Of a DNA stretch of 64,000 nt, positions 12,701-27,700 are shown one piece after another. Within the stretch, counting starts at the first letter, position 1, and each line of letters begins with the position of its first letter. The DNA comes from Cyclina sinensis (Eukaryota > Mollusca > Bivalvia > Venerida > Veneridae). Location of the stretch: the NCBI GenBank assembly GCA_012932295.1, contig JAAONU010000001.1, positions 2,914,001 through 2,978,000 on the forward strand, read 5' to 3'. Position numbers and translations under genes: made by a program. The notes under the pieces were generated by a model. It saw nothing but the letters and a program-made list of their open reading frames with translations, did no database searches and was not told the origin of the DNA.

Positions 12701-15700
12701 TAGCCTTGCCGTTGCTACAGGGATGCTGAGGATGTAAAGTTCATGTTTGTTGAAATGCTGACCAAAACAGAACACCAATTTGTTGGGTATGTATATTTCT
12801 GTTTTGTTGTTTATTTCTCCTCCCTGGAAAGTCTTTAATGAACTGATGTCAGATTTCAAGAAGTTAATTTTGAATAGTCCATTTAATACCGTAGCATTAA
12901 TTTCACCTAATTGGCAAGTCCTTTTGGGAAATAAGATAAAGCTTTTATTGTATAACATAATTTTTTAATTTTTTTTAAAGATTTTACTGAGATGGCATAA
13001 TTTGGTTTGAAGTTAAGCTTTTTTTGGTAGTACCAGCAATGATATTTGTTTACAGACAAACTGATGACATGGAGAACAAATTGTACAATTTAGCAAGCTA
13101 CCTTGAGTCTTTGGCAAGTATAGTACGTGAGATGAGTACACTGTCCGAGTCCTACGCCATGTCCCTTGAGTACTTGATGGTACTGCTGTTGGAAAATATG
13201 CCCAACATCCATCCCAGCAAACATTATATATGTCGGAGATCTATTCTATGGTTACTTCTAGCACTCGTGCCAAAAGGGACAACCTTCAAACAGGTTCTCT
13301 CAGGATTTGGTATGTCGTGAATTTAGCTAAAGCATACTCTTTATGTATATTCATTTTAAAAAAAGAGAAAAAGAAATAAATTGTGAGTTTCAGATTGTTC
13401 AAGTACATAAGCAGAAATTTAATAGTTAATAAGAATTTTTATGATTTCTGTACTTAGTAAATGATATATCTCACATTTTTTAGTATCCATGTGTAGTTTG
13501 GATTGTACAAGTTTCTTTCATGCCAGATTTAGTAACTGTTAAATGACAGTCTTTATTGGCTGCAGAAATCCCAATATCTATAAACGTAGCATTACTTGGT
13601 TGATAATTCACAGTGTATCAGAGTTTGATACGAACATGTTCACACCTGCCAGTGATTGAAACAGAGAATGAAGGGGAGGTAAATCAAGATGATCCTCTCA
13701 CAAAGAAAATCACATACAAAGATTACATAGAAACATGGAGTGGACTTCTAGATGCTCCAAATATAAAGGTAATCAGTACTGCAGTTAGTCTTGCTTTGTA
13801 CACTACAACTACATGTAATAAGAGACATTTTGTATTTAGAGGCCAGTATTTTGTAAATCTGGGGACCAGCTACAGAAGAATTAATGTCATCCTAAGAGAT
13901 AAGTTTGTTATTCATTGTCGAAACCTTAAGCAGAGGGAAATTGTTTTGGCATGTCTGTCTGTCCACCCATCCATCTATCAGTTTTTTGTCGGGAGTCAAA
14001 ACTCCTTTATTGTTCGCTGGATTTTGTTGAAACTTAAAAATATTATATACATATATAGTGATGGCACTGAGATGCTCGTAAAATATCATTACAGTTTACT
14101 CACTTACATTAGATTAATGGCTCTTTATTTTATAAATATAGAAAATATTTTCTGTCTGAAAAAACCACTCAAAAATAGTTTGCTGGTTTAAGTTGAAACT
14201 TAGGATTTGCTTGACAAATACTGTCACAATTCATACACAGATACGATATAAGCAGTTTTCTGTCCATCTGTCCTGAATCATAAGTAGATAGTTGCCAAAT
14301 ACTGTCTCAATCCACTAATTACTTATTAGCGGTAAAATATTGTCCTTTGTTATTTTATAAATGTAGGCAATTATACCAGTAATAAGGTGCTAAGTTTCAC
14401 TAAATCTGACATATTTGGTTAACAAAAAAAACCTAATTAACAGAATGTATTCTAATTCTGTACTTTTTCTTCCTCAATCTTTGGAATCCAATATGTCCTT
14501 TCAACCCATCAACATAAGATCTTTGAAAAAGCCTGTTTATGACCTCATCACTAATCCAGCTGTACAACATCTAAAAAAAAACAGAGATTAATTCCTGGTC
14601 ATGTGATGGTGCTTTACAACAGCAAAAATGGTCTTGTCATATATGTTGAAGAAGTTTATGATTAAATTATGTCGAACATTCAAAACAATGTTGTAAGTCT
14701 TCAAATGTAGTGTTGTATCTATAGCGTGATAGCGGGGCGCTGCGCCCCGCCCTTTTTGAAGAGCGCCCTTTTGCCCTAAATCTCTAACACTCTGCCCTTT
14801 TCCCACTAGCGCCCTTCTGTCCTTAATCATAAATGTTAATCACCACAAATTCTGCCTTTGTTTATTCAGTGTCTATGTTTTCCTAACTTACTTGTGTATT
14901 CTAATTAGCAAGACACGCAGCGACGCATGTATACATACCCTACAGCGACTGCCGAAAAATCAATAATCAAGCGTGCACTGGGTCCTGTATCATTACCAAT
15001 CAATTAGCGGATTAATGTCTGGATTGCCATTACAACAAAAACTTGTTATTTAAGGTGATGAATTGATTAGTTAAACAATACAGATGACAAATGATGTAGA
15101 TTTCGTTGATTGGGAATATAACAAGTGTTTTTCGTCACTATCGGTAAACACAATAAAACTTGTGAAAAATAAACTAGAACTTAATAAAACCATTTGTCTT
15201 TTTTGATTTTTAAATTTTTGATTTTAATTGTCCACCCATCCAATTTGTCATTAAAAGTCATTCTTACCAAAAAATTAGTAATTGATAATTTTGTCAAATA
15301 AAACCGTTGATACAAAACAGATCGAGTATTCCGATCCTAATTTACTTGAACTCCAGCATAGCGCTGTTTTTGCCAAATATTTATTCTGTCTTGACTGTTT
15401 TAATGACCGAGGATACTTGTTGAACATAAATCAAGAATAAATTAAAAAAAAACCTAAGAATAGAACTAAGCATTTGGCAAAATAACAATTGAAAATAAAC
15501 GTTTATTCGCCGATATTTTTGTTAACTACAATATGTAAGCCACGGCGCTTTAGAAATAAATTGATATATAGGACTGCAAAGGAAACATCTATTTGTCTTG
15601 ATACTATTTTATTTTCTGTACAATTTATCATTTGAACACTGCATATCACCATCGTGATAAGTGTATGATATTTCGGATAAATTAATTTCGGTTACGATTT

Positions 15701-18700
15701 CAATTTATACAAGATTGTACTCTTGCTGTTTTATTGTCAGAATTAGCACATTAAAACATCAAACTGATTACAAGTAGATAAAAACAGTCTTAAAAGGTTA
15801 CTGTGCATTATGTTATAGTATGCTGTGTTACTTGAATGTGTATACTGTTCAAATGCTAGCAATGATCTACATGATTCTATGAAATGGAGAGATTAGAAAA
15901 ATAAAAGCTGTTAGAAGTTTCTTGCAGTATTTGTCTGTTTTCAGTAACATATACTAGTAGTTATACAATGATTAAAAAGTAAATTAAATAAAACAAATAC
16001 CTGTATTTGATTCACATTTTAATGATAACAATAATAATAAAGAGACGATGCTTGGCATAATATAATGCACGGTGTATGGTGAAAAATGCCCTTTTGCTAG
16101 CAAAAGACGCATATTTGCCCCCTGCCCCTTTTTGGCAGCACCCTGCCCCTTTTTCACAGCACCATGCCCTTTTTTATTCCTGGATACAACACTAAAATGG
16201 CTAAACAGTCTCATGCAAACAAATAACATCATTGTGGGTACAAGCCACCAACTTTGAAACTTTAACCATACAGGAAATATTTTCCTGCAAAACTGTGGCT
16301 TCTAGCAGTAAATCTTTACTCCACTCACACCCTTGGAGACACACTAGACATCACTATTAGTTCTCTGCCAGACACAGACCACTTTTTAATTGAAAAACTT
16401 GGAGTGACAAGATCAATAAAGTACCTACATGTCTATTTTTTTTTATTGATTTTATAATAGAAAGTTGGAAAAGAAAACATCTGCCTTGAAAGAGACTTGT
16501 TCCTTCTGCAAGATGTTAGACTGGTTTAACATTTAACTTTGTATTTCAGGAATTTGCTGCAGCAGACATTAGTTTGGAGATGCGCAGACAGTTGACAGAG
16601 GCTCTGTACAATGAGATTGTTACTGCAGTGTTAAAGATTCTGGACAAGCTTGATCTGGCATCAAATCCTGAGACAGCTTCCTTACAGGTATACACTCAAA
16701 TCCTGAGACAGCTTCCTTACAGGTATACACTCAAATCCTGAGACAGCTTCCTTACAGGTATACAATCAAATCCTGAGACAGCTTCCTTACAGGTATACAA
16801 TCAAATCCTGAGACAGCTTCCTTACTGGTATACAATCAAATCCTGAGACAGCTTCCTTACAGGTATACACTCAAATCCTGAGACAGCTTCCTTACAGGTA
16901 TACACTCAAATCCTGAGACAGCTTCCTTACAGGTATACACTCAAATCCTGAGACAGCTTCCTTACAGGTATACACTCAAATCCTGAGACAGCTTCCTTAC
17001 AGGTATACACTCAAATCCTGAGACAGCTTCTTTACAGGTATACACTCAAATCCTGAGACAGCTTCTTTACAGGTATACACTCAAACCCTGAGACAGCTTC
17101 CTTACAGGTATACACTCAAATCCTGAGACAGCTTCCTTACAGGTATACACTCAAATCCTGAGACAGCTTCCTTACAGGTATACAATCAAATCCTGAGACA
17201 GCTTCCTTACAGGTATACAATCAAATCCTGAGACAGCTTCCTTACAGGTATACACTCAAATCCTGAGACAGCTTCCTTACAGGTATACAATCAAATCCTG
17301 AGACAACTTCCTTACAGGTATACAATCAAATCCTGAGACAGCTTCCTTACAGGTATACACTCAAATCCTGAGACAGCTTCCTTACAGGTATACACTCAAA
17401 TCCTGAGACAGCTTCCTTACAGGTATACACTCAAATCCTGAGACAGCTTCCTTACAGGTATACACTCAAATCCTGAGACAGCTTCCTTACAGGTATACAA
17501 TCAAATCCTGAGACAGCTTCCTTACAGGTATACAATCAAATCCTGAGACAGCTTCCTTACAGGTATACAATCAAATCCTGAGACAGCTTCCTTACAGGTA
17601 TACAATCAAATCCTGAGACAGCTTCCTTACAGGTATACAATCAAATCCTGAGACAGCTTCCTTACAGGTATACAATCTCTTCATATCACTAGGTTTGTCT
17701 TAAACTTAGACCCAAGAACTTATATTGGTCATGAACAATTTAAATCTTTAAACTGGTTACCAGTTTCCAGACAAGTAGATCACATCATTCTGACTCAAGT
17801 TTTTAAAGTTGCTGCAGGTACAGCTCCAGATTATATGGGTGAACATTTCATTTCCACCTAGAATATCCACAGTCACAAAAACAATGTTCCGTGAAAAAGT
17901 TTCTTTCACAGTCCCTAAGGTCAAAGGTTGTGGGTTAAAATCCTTTGCTTATGTTGTCTATTAACTATGGAATGGGTTACCATCCTCTGATACCAATATT
18001 TCACAAATCAGCAGTTTTAAGGTTGCCATTAAAATCAATTTTTAAATTAAATTTTTTAAGTCTCTTGAAACAATGTCCTCAGTATCATGTGTAAATTTTA
18101 CAATGCATTCCATTTACCCTATGAGACTTTATGCCCACAGAGGGAGGGCATATTGTTTTTGGTCTGTCTTTCTGTTGCTTTGTCACTACACTTTAACCTT
18201 GACCATAACACAGAAGTCCTTCGAGCTACAGCCTTCAAATTTGACAGGTGCATGCACCTTGATGAGCTCTACCCTCCAGACCCACTTAGAGGTCATAAGG
18301 TTAAAGGTCATCGCTCCCCCAGGGGCATGGTGTTCATTTGAACGCAGCGCTTGTTTACTTAGCAGGGTGTGTTATACCTTTGTCAGTAACATAAGTTATG
18401 TGTATTACATTCCAAATTCGCTGCTTAGAATTTTCATGAAATGTAAATGTATGCAATTGTTAAAAGAAATATACAAGTGACTAGTTCTTTTTATGTATTG
18501 GTAGTGTCAGTCTTGATTTTTTATGCCACTGTGGTGGGGGGTATATAGGTTTGCCCTTGTTCACTGTCATGCTGTTCATATGTAGACTGGTTTGTGCCGC
18601 ATGTAACTCCAAACGTATAACTGCTAGAGCCATGACACTTTCTAAAAATAGTCATCAATATGTGAACTTTGTACCTGGGTATTTTGACACAAAATTGACT

Positions 18701-21700
18701 GGAGATCGGCAGACTTACACTACCTGGTTAAGCAAAAAAATAGCAGTTTTAGACTTGTGTTGTGTGTAACTCCAAACATATAACTGCTAGAGCCATGAAA
18801 CTTTCTTATAATAGTTGTCAGCATGTGAACTCACGCACCTGGGTATTTTGATGCAAATTTATTGGAGATAAGCAGACTTTTGCCCCCTGATTAAGCAAAA
18901 AATAGCATTTTTGGACTCCTTAATGTTAAGGACAATGTTTATACACACCTATAATTGTACAGGATTTTTGTGACAATACACCGGAATGTGGTGACATCCG
19001 TGTCCTATGGACACATCTCTAGTTAACTCTTGTTTTCTTCTGAGAACTACATGTATGGCAATGATTATGAACCATTCTAACTATTTCAAGTAAGTCATCT
19101 CCTTTAGTAATAAAATACTAATTACCACATCCTTATGTAGAATAAGATTGGCTCTGTTTACACAGTAGGTCTATTTGGAAGGTCAAACTAAACTGATGGG
19201 GTGACAGTTATTAAAGGGAAATTGAATGACACTCAACACAAATGTGATCATGATCTTTTGCAGAGTATTAAAATTAGGGGCCTCCCAGTTGCTGACCTTG
19301 ACATTTTGACAGTGTCCTGAAAGAAATGGAAAGCCAGCCTATAACCTTGACTTTTAAAATGTGATCTCAAGTTAGGGTACATCCATTTAGGAAGACTTGC
19401 TGTTCATATATTATTTGATGTTGAAAAGTTCTTCTTGAAATGGTTTTACAATGAACATCAGAAAATCGTTTCAAATAACAGGTGCATAAGGCATTTGAGT
19501 TAGATAAATTGCCCCAATTACAGTTGATACCAGACACTTGTTCATCGTAATTGGAAGAAGAATGATCTGTATGTCTTGTCACAGAACTTTATTGGAAAGT
19601 TTTCATTATTTATTTGCATTATCTTCACAGACAGATGATACCGCTACCTCCACCTCTGATGATGACACAGGTATAGCAAGTGCTGATCCCCTGCTTGGGG
19701 TTCAGGCTCGTAAACCAAAAGATTTCCAAGTATTCATTAACCTTGTTGATTTCTGCCAAGATCTCCTACCCATCAAACATTATGAGAAGTTTGAGTTCTG
19801 GTTGTTCCCTTTTACACACAAACTGGTACTCATGTCAACAGAGTAAGTATGCAATATCCAGTTGTTAGCAATAAGTTTTTATACATTTTTGTTTAAGTTA
19901 GTTAAGTTTTGTTCAGATCAAACTTAAGATTCAGTGCCGTCTTTTCTAACTAAGGTGTACATTTCAGTGAACTATTGATGTAGACAGCTGACTGGACTGG
20001 GATAAGTTCGGCACCAGATGTATCCAAAGATACAAGTTTCTTATGCTTGAACTCAAGTGTGAAGAGATGCACACACAATAGCCTCTGAGCTAAATATATC
20101 TTGGCCCTTTAATTGACCTGTAATGATTTGAAGCCTTTCATCAAATTTTGTGGTATTTTGTTTCTGAATGTTGAAAGATGTTTTATGTATATTTATATAA
20201 CAGATGTTTCATGTATATTTATAGCAACCCTTTGGCAAGTGGATTCTACAAGTTGCTGTCAATCTGCATGAGGATTGCAAACAAGCTAAACTTCTTTCAG
20301 GTATTATAGATAATGTTTTACTGTATGAATTGGTCTGTGGCTGTGGTTCATTGTTTAATACCACTGTCTCTTGCAAATTTCTTCAGTATCATTGCTTGAA
20401 GACCCTTAGAATGGCATATAGTAACTGCAAAAATCGTGTCTGTCTGTCCGCCTGTCTATCCATCTGTTCCCTTAAATCATTGTCCTGATGTCATAAAATA
20501 CTGTCAGCTTTTATATTCAAATATTTTGAAATTAACTATCACAAATGTTCATCAAATAGACTTTTTGTTACAAACCATCCATCTCTCTGTCCATCTTTCC
20601 ATTTGTCTCTGTTGCCAGATAACAGAATGTCCATTAACAGTATTCATGTCAGTTAAAGTCAGAAATTCAACATAAATGGCACTGCATTGAGCCAAAACAT
20701 TCTGTAGACAATTCGGGCATTTTTCACTCACAGTGACATGTTTTGTTATTTTTAGTTGTTTTGCTTGGTTTGATCAAAAAAGTACATATAGACCTTTGAG
20801 CCCCAAAACATCGTCTGTTACAACAACCCAAAAAATAGATTATGCTTGTATTTTGCATAAATATTTTCAGGAGATTGGTGAGTGTCATGGGCCAGTTGAT
20901 GCCATTAAGGAGTCGGAAGCCATGGAAACAGAGACTGCGGGTTCTGTGGGACAGGAACAAAAATATACATGTTACCTACTGGTGAAGAAGTTTTCAAAAG
21001 AGGTAAGATTTAATGTTTCATACTGGACACATATGTTCACTGTAGCCTAACTACGTCATGCTGTCATTTTCCAGGTACATGTATCTCAGATCAAAATGTC
21101 ATTTTAACATCTCTTATTTTTTGTCAGCCATGTCCGGACTATATTTTTTTTTATGCTTATAGGGTGGTTTGTTGAAAGTAATGTTCTGAAATGCTCACTT
21201 TATTTTATGCTCTGACTGATGTGAGGGTTACTTTGATACATTGTCAAATTTTCATGAGTGCACTATTACTTCAGCATGCATGTAGAGGCTTCAGATAAGT
21301 CAGATGAATACAATGGAAACTCATGTATAGTCGACTTAAAGTGTTCTTAGAAACACCGGCCTAGTTTGATAATAGATACCGTATATACTCGCTTATAAGA
21401 CGCATTTTTAGGAATCATATTATAAGGTTGTCGAGGGGGGAGCGTCTTATAAGCGCGTCCTTCAAGAGAAAAAAAAATCCCAACAAGAATCTGGCTTCTA
21501 CAATCAAGATTTCGGCAACCGTTATGTGCTGCAAACTGTTCAGTAACTTACCGGGGCTAAACAAAAAATAACAAGGCAAAAAATTACCATTCCTGTAGAA
21601 ATTGATCAACGACTTTTAATTAGTATGAAAAGTATTGCTAGATGTTCTTGTTTTGGTTTAACAAAGGCTTTTTTTTCTCCTTTTTAGACAGCGTTACTTT

Positions 21701-24700
21701 CATTTCAACATCAGCCATTTTGCTAGCGCATCCCGGGCCGTACCGCACCGTATTAAATTATGCTCAATCGGCGTATACTACTCGTTCTTTTTTAAACATT
21801 ATTTTATGTTTTTAAATAAAAGAATGTTTGGCAATAAGTTAATTTTTTTTTTTTTTTCAATTAAAACATCACTTTAAAAACTGTAAATCGCAATTATTGC
21901 TTCAAGTCACGCTAACAATAATGTTAAATTCTCACATTTAAAAAACTGTGAAATTTAGTAAAGGGGTCTCACTAATGAACAGACTGTTATTTCAATGATT
22001 CGCAGGAGTTGATAGCTGATACCCTTTTACTGTTAATTGTCTGGCATTGTATATTAATTATACGCCAATTAGATGCCAATTTTCAGCAATTTCTTATCGA
22101 AGGACGTAATTGTTGTATAAACACAACCAGCTTGTGATTGCCTAATTGTGTCTTCTATTGATTGGTTTGAATTTGCTGATTGACAGTTCAGTATGCATGA
22201 CTACCTGCTCAGACTGCAACATGATTGGATAATATATCGATATGGGCATGTTTTATTGTTGATACTGCCGTTGGCGTTAGTGAGAAAATGGTTCGTGACT
22301 GGCAATCCAAACAGAATTAATTGATGAATGTGATAGCGCCGTCGGTAAAAAAAATTCGCGGTTGAAATTAAAGTGAAAGACTCGATAGATGATACGAGAA
22401 ATAGTTGACCGATCATTACTTGTGCTACAATATGATTAAGGACATTTCAGCCTGCCAAATTTTAACTGTGAAGTAGTAAAACCAATTAATTGTCATTGTT
22501 ATAATTGGTAATTATGGCAATGTGATGAATTGTTAGTGCTACGGCTTGTATGATCATACCTTTAGGTAATTAAGTATTAAAAAATAATTAAAATACGGTA
22601 CCGGATGTATACAGTTGCTGTTAATAAATGGATGTCACTGTATTTGTAGGAAGTTTTTCTTGGGGTTTAAGAAATAAAATTAATTCAGATCTTGTCAAAA
22701 ATTAAATAAAATACGTTAAAATTAATTTTGTTTAAATATTTTCAAAATACCAAAAACAAATACAGCAGTTGGTTTTCCAAGTGAAAGTTCAAAATTTCAT
22801 GAACCCTGTGACCTCGGACGATGTGAAAATCTGACCGCGTCTTATAAGAGGGTCAATGCAAAAAGTACATATTTTCAACTCAAAGTTAGGGGTGCGTCTT
22901 ATAAGCGAGAGCGTCTTATAAGCGAGTATATACGGTATGCAAACAGTGCTACTTTCACTGTTACATGTATATGTATGTGGTTAATAAGTTGATATCTTTT
23001 TTGTGTCTTCTTATGAAACATTGAATGTGCATCTAAGTGTTTTGGTTTTTAAATTGCAATGCATTTTGTATCTTCAAGAGCAGTAAAGTAGTCACAGATA
23101 TTGCAAAGTATTTATAGTGAAGCAATTACTTAACAGATGTAGAAAGGGTCCAGTTACTGTATATTTAGTATCTTGTTGTTGTAACATAATATCCTGTTAT
23201 TGTATATTCTGGTTAGAATGAAGCAGTACAGGTAAAATGATAGTCTGTTAATGTAGGTTCTGGTTAGAATGAAACAGTACAGGTAACATGATATCCTGTT
23301 ATTGTAGGTTTTGTTAGAATGAAGAGGTACAGGTAACATTACATCATGTTATTGTAGTTCGGGTTAGAATAAAGCAGCTCATGTAACATGATATCCTGTT
23401 ATTGTATATTCTGGTTAGAATGAAGCAGTACAGGTAAAATGATAGTCTGTTAATGTAGGTTCTGGTTAGAATGAAGCAGTACAGGTAAAATGATAGTCTG
23501 TTAATGTAGGTTCTGGTTAGAATGAAACAGTACAGGTAACATGATATCCTGTTATTGTAGGTTTTGTTAGAATGAAGAGGTACAGGTAACATGACATCAT
23601 GTTATTGTAGTTCGGGTTAGAATAAAGCAGCTCAGGTAACATGATATCCTGTTATTGTAGTTCTGGTTAGTATGAAGAAGTACAGGTAACATGATAGCCT
23701 GTTATTGTAGTTCTGGAAGAATGAAAAAGTACAGGTAACATGATTGCCTGTAATTGTAGGTTCTGGTTAGAATGAATGAGTGCAGGTAACATGATATCCT
23801 GTTATTGTAGGTTCTGGTTAGAATGAATGAGTACAGGTAACATGATATCCTGTTATTGTAGGTTCTGGTTAGAATGAAACAGTACAGAGATGAGCTGTTA
23901 GCATCCTGTCTCACTTTTACACTGGCTCTACCAAAAGAAGTTATTATGGACCAGATGTCAAATGTAGTTCCTGCAATACAGGTTTGTCCTTTTTCATGTA
24001 TAAAAGTATCTGTATTTCTTATGCCCCCAGAGGGAGGCATATAGTTTTTGAACTGTTCATCTGTCAGTCCATCTGAAAACTTTAACATTGACCACAAATT
24101 CCATATTAGTAAGTGGATTTATTTCATACTTGGACACAACAACCCTGTGGACAAGACCTTTCCACTGACCTATATTTATTTGATCTTGACCCTTGAATGA
24201 CTAGTCCTCAGCCCAAAGTCAAAGCACCACTTCGGGGGCATTGTCATCTTACAGTGACAGTTCTTGTTACCTTTATCATGGTCAGTCCAGGTATTCAAAT
24301 TCTGGCCAGATTATAAGGTGTGTCTTCAAGCTGAAACATGATACAAACATGCCTCATTCCAGCAGATTAGACATGGGGGTTAGTAATGAAAGCTGTTAGC
24401 ACTTCACTAACAGTCCAAGCTGCAGATGTTTAGTGCCTCATTTAACTTTCACACTCTAATTCATACAGACAGCTTGCCACCTTTTCTGTTTATGGTGTAC
24501 AGGTTTGATAGCTGGAAAGAGGCTAATACTTGTTCAGAAATATACATGCATGAAAATTAAGTGTGAAGGTGTTAATTGTTTTAACAGTAGTATGTGTTTA
24601 ACTGAGTGTTTCTAAAGGGTAATCTGCATATCTATTATCAAGAATATTTTCAAATAAATTAGAACAGTATCAGCAAAATGAGATCTTTTGTTGTTTGACA

Positions 24701-27700
24701 TTTTGATTGTCACATGGTTGTCTTCCCAGATAGGTTTGAATTCAAGAAGCCAATAAGATGAAATCTTTTTTATTGTTTACTGTGTCACACTCAGGTGTTG
24801 TTAGTGTATTGATTCCTTCACAGTTTACTTTAAAATGAAGCTTTAGCTTAAAATTTTTAAGGTGACCTTGAACCTAGGCCTGAGCTATTTGCCTCTTGCA
24901 ATGGTTGCCATGGATGCATTAGAGTTTTGGTCAAGGTCCTTACCACCAGATAAGATGGCTCCACACTATGCAGAGATACTGCCTTGTCTTGACAGCTATC
25001 TGAAAACTACTGATCAAGGTATGTACTTGTACTTAGCTTTGGACAACTGACTATAATTTGGCCTAAAGTATAAAATCAATCCTCAGCATTCATATTTCAC
25101 AGTTTAGCCTTCACACTACACACTTAATATTTCAAACTTCTCCCTTCAGACTTTATATTTGATACTTTACACTTCAGACATCAGCCCTATAATTCACATT
25201 TCAAACTTAAAAGTTTGTCTTCTGAATCTATCAGTTAAAAATAGAATATATTCATACATAGCAGATTCTTCTGTCTATCAAAATGTTAAGAGTAGATCTT
25301 AGAGATATAATTATACTGAGAAGTATTTTGAATTATGTGGATTTCCTTTAACTGAAATGTCGAAACAAATAATACCATACTATGTGTATATGTTCATGCT
25401 TTCTGTGTTTTAAAGGTCACAGAAGCCAAAATTAACTTCTCTCAAAAGTAACTTCTCAGATACAAGGTCATGTGTTCAATCCCTGCTACCTACTTATCTG
25501 GCTATCTTATTTTGTATTTGACGGCTTGTAAGAGTGAACAACTTATAGTTGATTACTCTTCCAAAGTCACCCAAAGTGAATGTATGCCTGTTTAAAATCA
25601 GTGTTAATAATGCACATTTGTACTGGTAGGAGCTGAGGATGTGAATATGGAGTCAAGCGTGAGCACCAACAAGAACAAGACTGGTAAAGGTCGTAAAAAA
25701 CTCAGTGTTAGGCTCATCAAAGGCAAGAAAGATTCTGTACAGGTAATAATTCCATGTAGTAGAAATGCTTTATTAAGATGATTTTTACTGTAATACTGAT
25801 TGTTTGCTAAGTTTCTTGATATCTGAGTATAACTGGTTGAAATCATTTGTTTATGATATGATAATAAAATATATATCACTGTACCATTTCATCTTGATGC
25901 TTAGATTATTTACAGTTTATTTACACAGGTTCTTGTAGAAATAACTTATTCCGATAGTTAACTTTTAACCTGTTTCAAGAGGTGAATGCAAAGACGTTTT
26001 AAGTGCTGTGAAATAAAGAAGCCACTAGCAACTTTTTGCATTCACACTGCAATTTAGTCTACAACAATTTGTGCAAGTTCTTGCAACTTTTATTAATTGT
26101 GCTTGATGACTGCATCCTGGGTTCAGACCAGTTCTCACTCCAAAGACAGGAATGTCACTGGAGACTCTTACCAGTGGTGTGAATTGAACCAGTAACCTCC
26201 AGAGCAGGAGTCTGGTCCTGAACCACCACTTCTCAGTGCTTGTCTTGAAAAAATGCTTGATAGGCATGAAGTAATTACTTCCAGTAAATGTCAGCTAATA
26301 CATTCATTTAGTTAGAAGTTAATTATGAAGCTGCTATAAGAGAAACATGTTATGGTGTTAAAGACATATTTTCTTATCAAGAATCTACAGCCACACCAAA
26401 TCATGCATAAGAATCAAACAACCACCCCTTAGTAAAAGGTAAAGTGTTTGTTGATTGTGGAGCTGATTTCAATGATCAGCAGTTTGGTTGATTAGACACT
26501 GCATCATCTATTTTTTTTATCAATCTTTCTTGCCTCTCATACGGGTGTTAGTAAACAGTTCTACAAAAGCTAGCAACTTAGACTGGCCGTATGAATCAGA
26601 ATTTAATCAAATTCTCTGACTTCCTCCTTAGTAAAAAGACTCTTATCTATTAGAGTGTTGCTTATAACTTGTTTGAGACAGTTATTTCCTGTTCATAAAT
26701 CAGGGATACAAGTCCCAGTTAGCTGTGTTGAAGGATCGTATAGTGCGTTACCTAGGATCACTGGGTGGAAGTGTAAATACGGCTCTACTTGCTCATGCTG
26801 ATGAAGATATCGCCAAGACTGCTATTACATGGGACACACAGCAACATCTGAAATTTGACATGCCATTCATTGATATGAAACCAACTATTTATCTGGGTAA
26901 AGATTTTTGTAAACAATTCCATTTCAAGCAAAAAAGTAACAACATACACCTTTAACATTTATTTTAACTTTAAAAAGAAAAGCTGGTAAAACATATTCTT
27001 ATTATAAGTCCTAGAATGCACTGAAATCTCAACAAATGTTAAAGGGGGTAATGGCGATGTCACATTTGCTGTTGTATGTATTTACTTTGCTACAGTGAAA
27101 TGGTTAATGCTAAGATAAGGACAGATTGAAATGCAGAAACATTAATATAGTATGGTTGATTTTACAGACCAGTTTTTGCCTCGAGTAACTGAGCTAGCTA
27201 CAACCTCAAGTGATCGGCAAACTAAGGTTGCCGCTTGTGAACTGCTCCATTCTCTGGTTATCTACAGTATAGGCCGAGGAGCACAGCAGCCTGGAGAGCG
27301 TGTAATACGTGCATCCATGGAACCATTGTTCAGTCACATATTTCCTGCCATGTTAAAGCTTGCATGTGATGTGGAACAAGTAGGTTACATTTACTGTATG
27401 GATGTGTTTGAGAAATATTATTATACATAAGTACTTTACTCACATGTTTCTGTGATAATACCAGTTGTTTTATTTATGGTTTATGTTAGTATATGAGTGC
27501 TGAGAAGTTGCTCTTAGAATTCACTGGGGAAAAAATATTAGAAACAAAAGCTGTGGTTTATCAGATGCCTTGCTGTTTTTAACTCACCTGTCACGTAGTG
27601 ACAGAGTGAGCTTTTCTGATCACCTTTTGTCCGTCCGTCCGTCCACAATTAGTTTGTTAACACTCTAGTGGTCACATTTTTGCCTCAATTGTCATGAAAC

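Noticed and set aside
16688..17667. CRISPR-like regular repeats
   Set aside because: There are no unique spacers; whole units repeat head to tail and the context is a eukaryotic intron.
21415..22416. Minus-strand frames of 64 and 71 codons inside the TA-flanked element
   Set aside because: Neither shows transposase motifs or plausible composition.
23154..24097. Minus-strand repeat proteins ([18 protein letters not shown])
   Set aside because: They are the antisense reading of the 51-bp junction array and exon 18.
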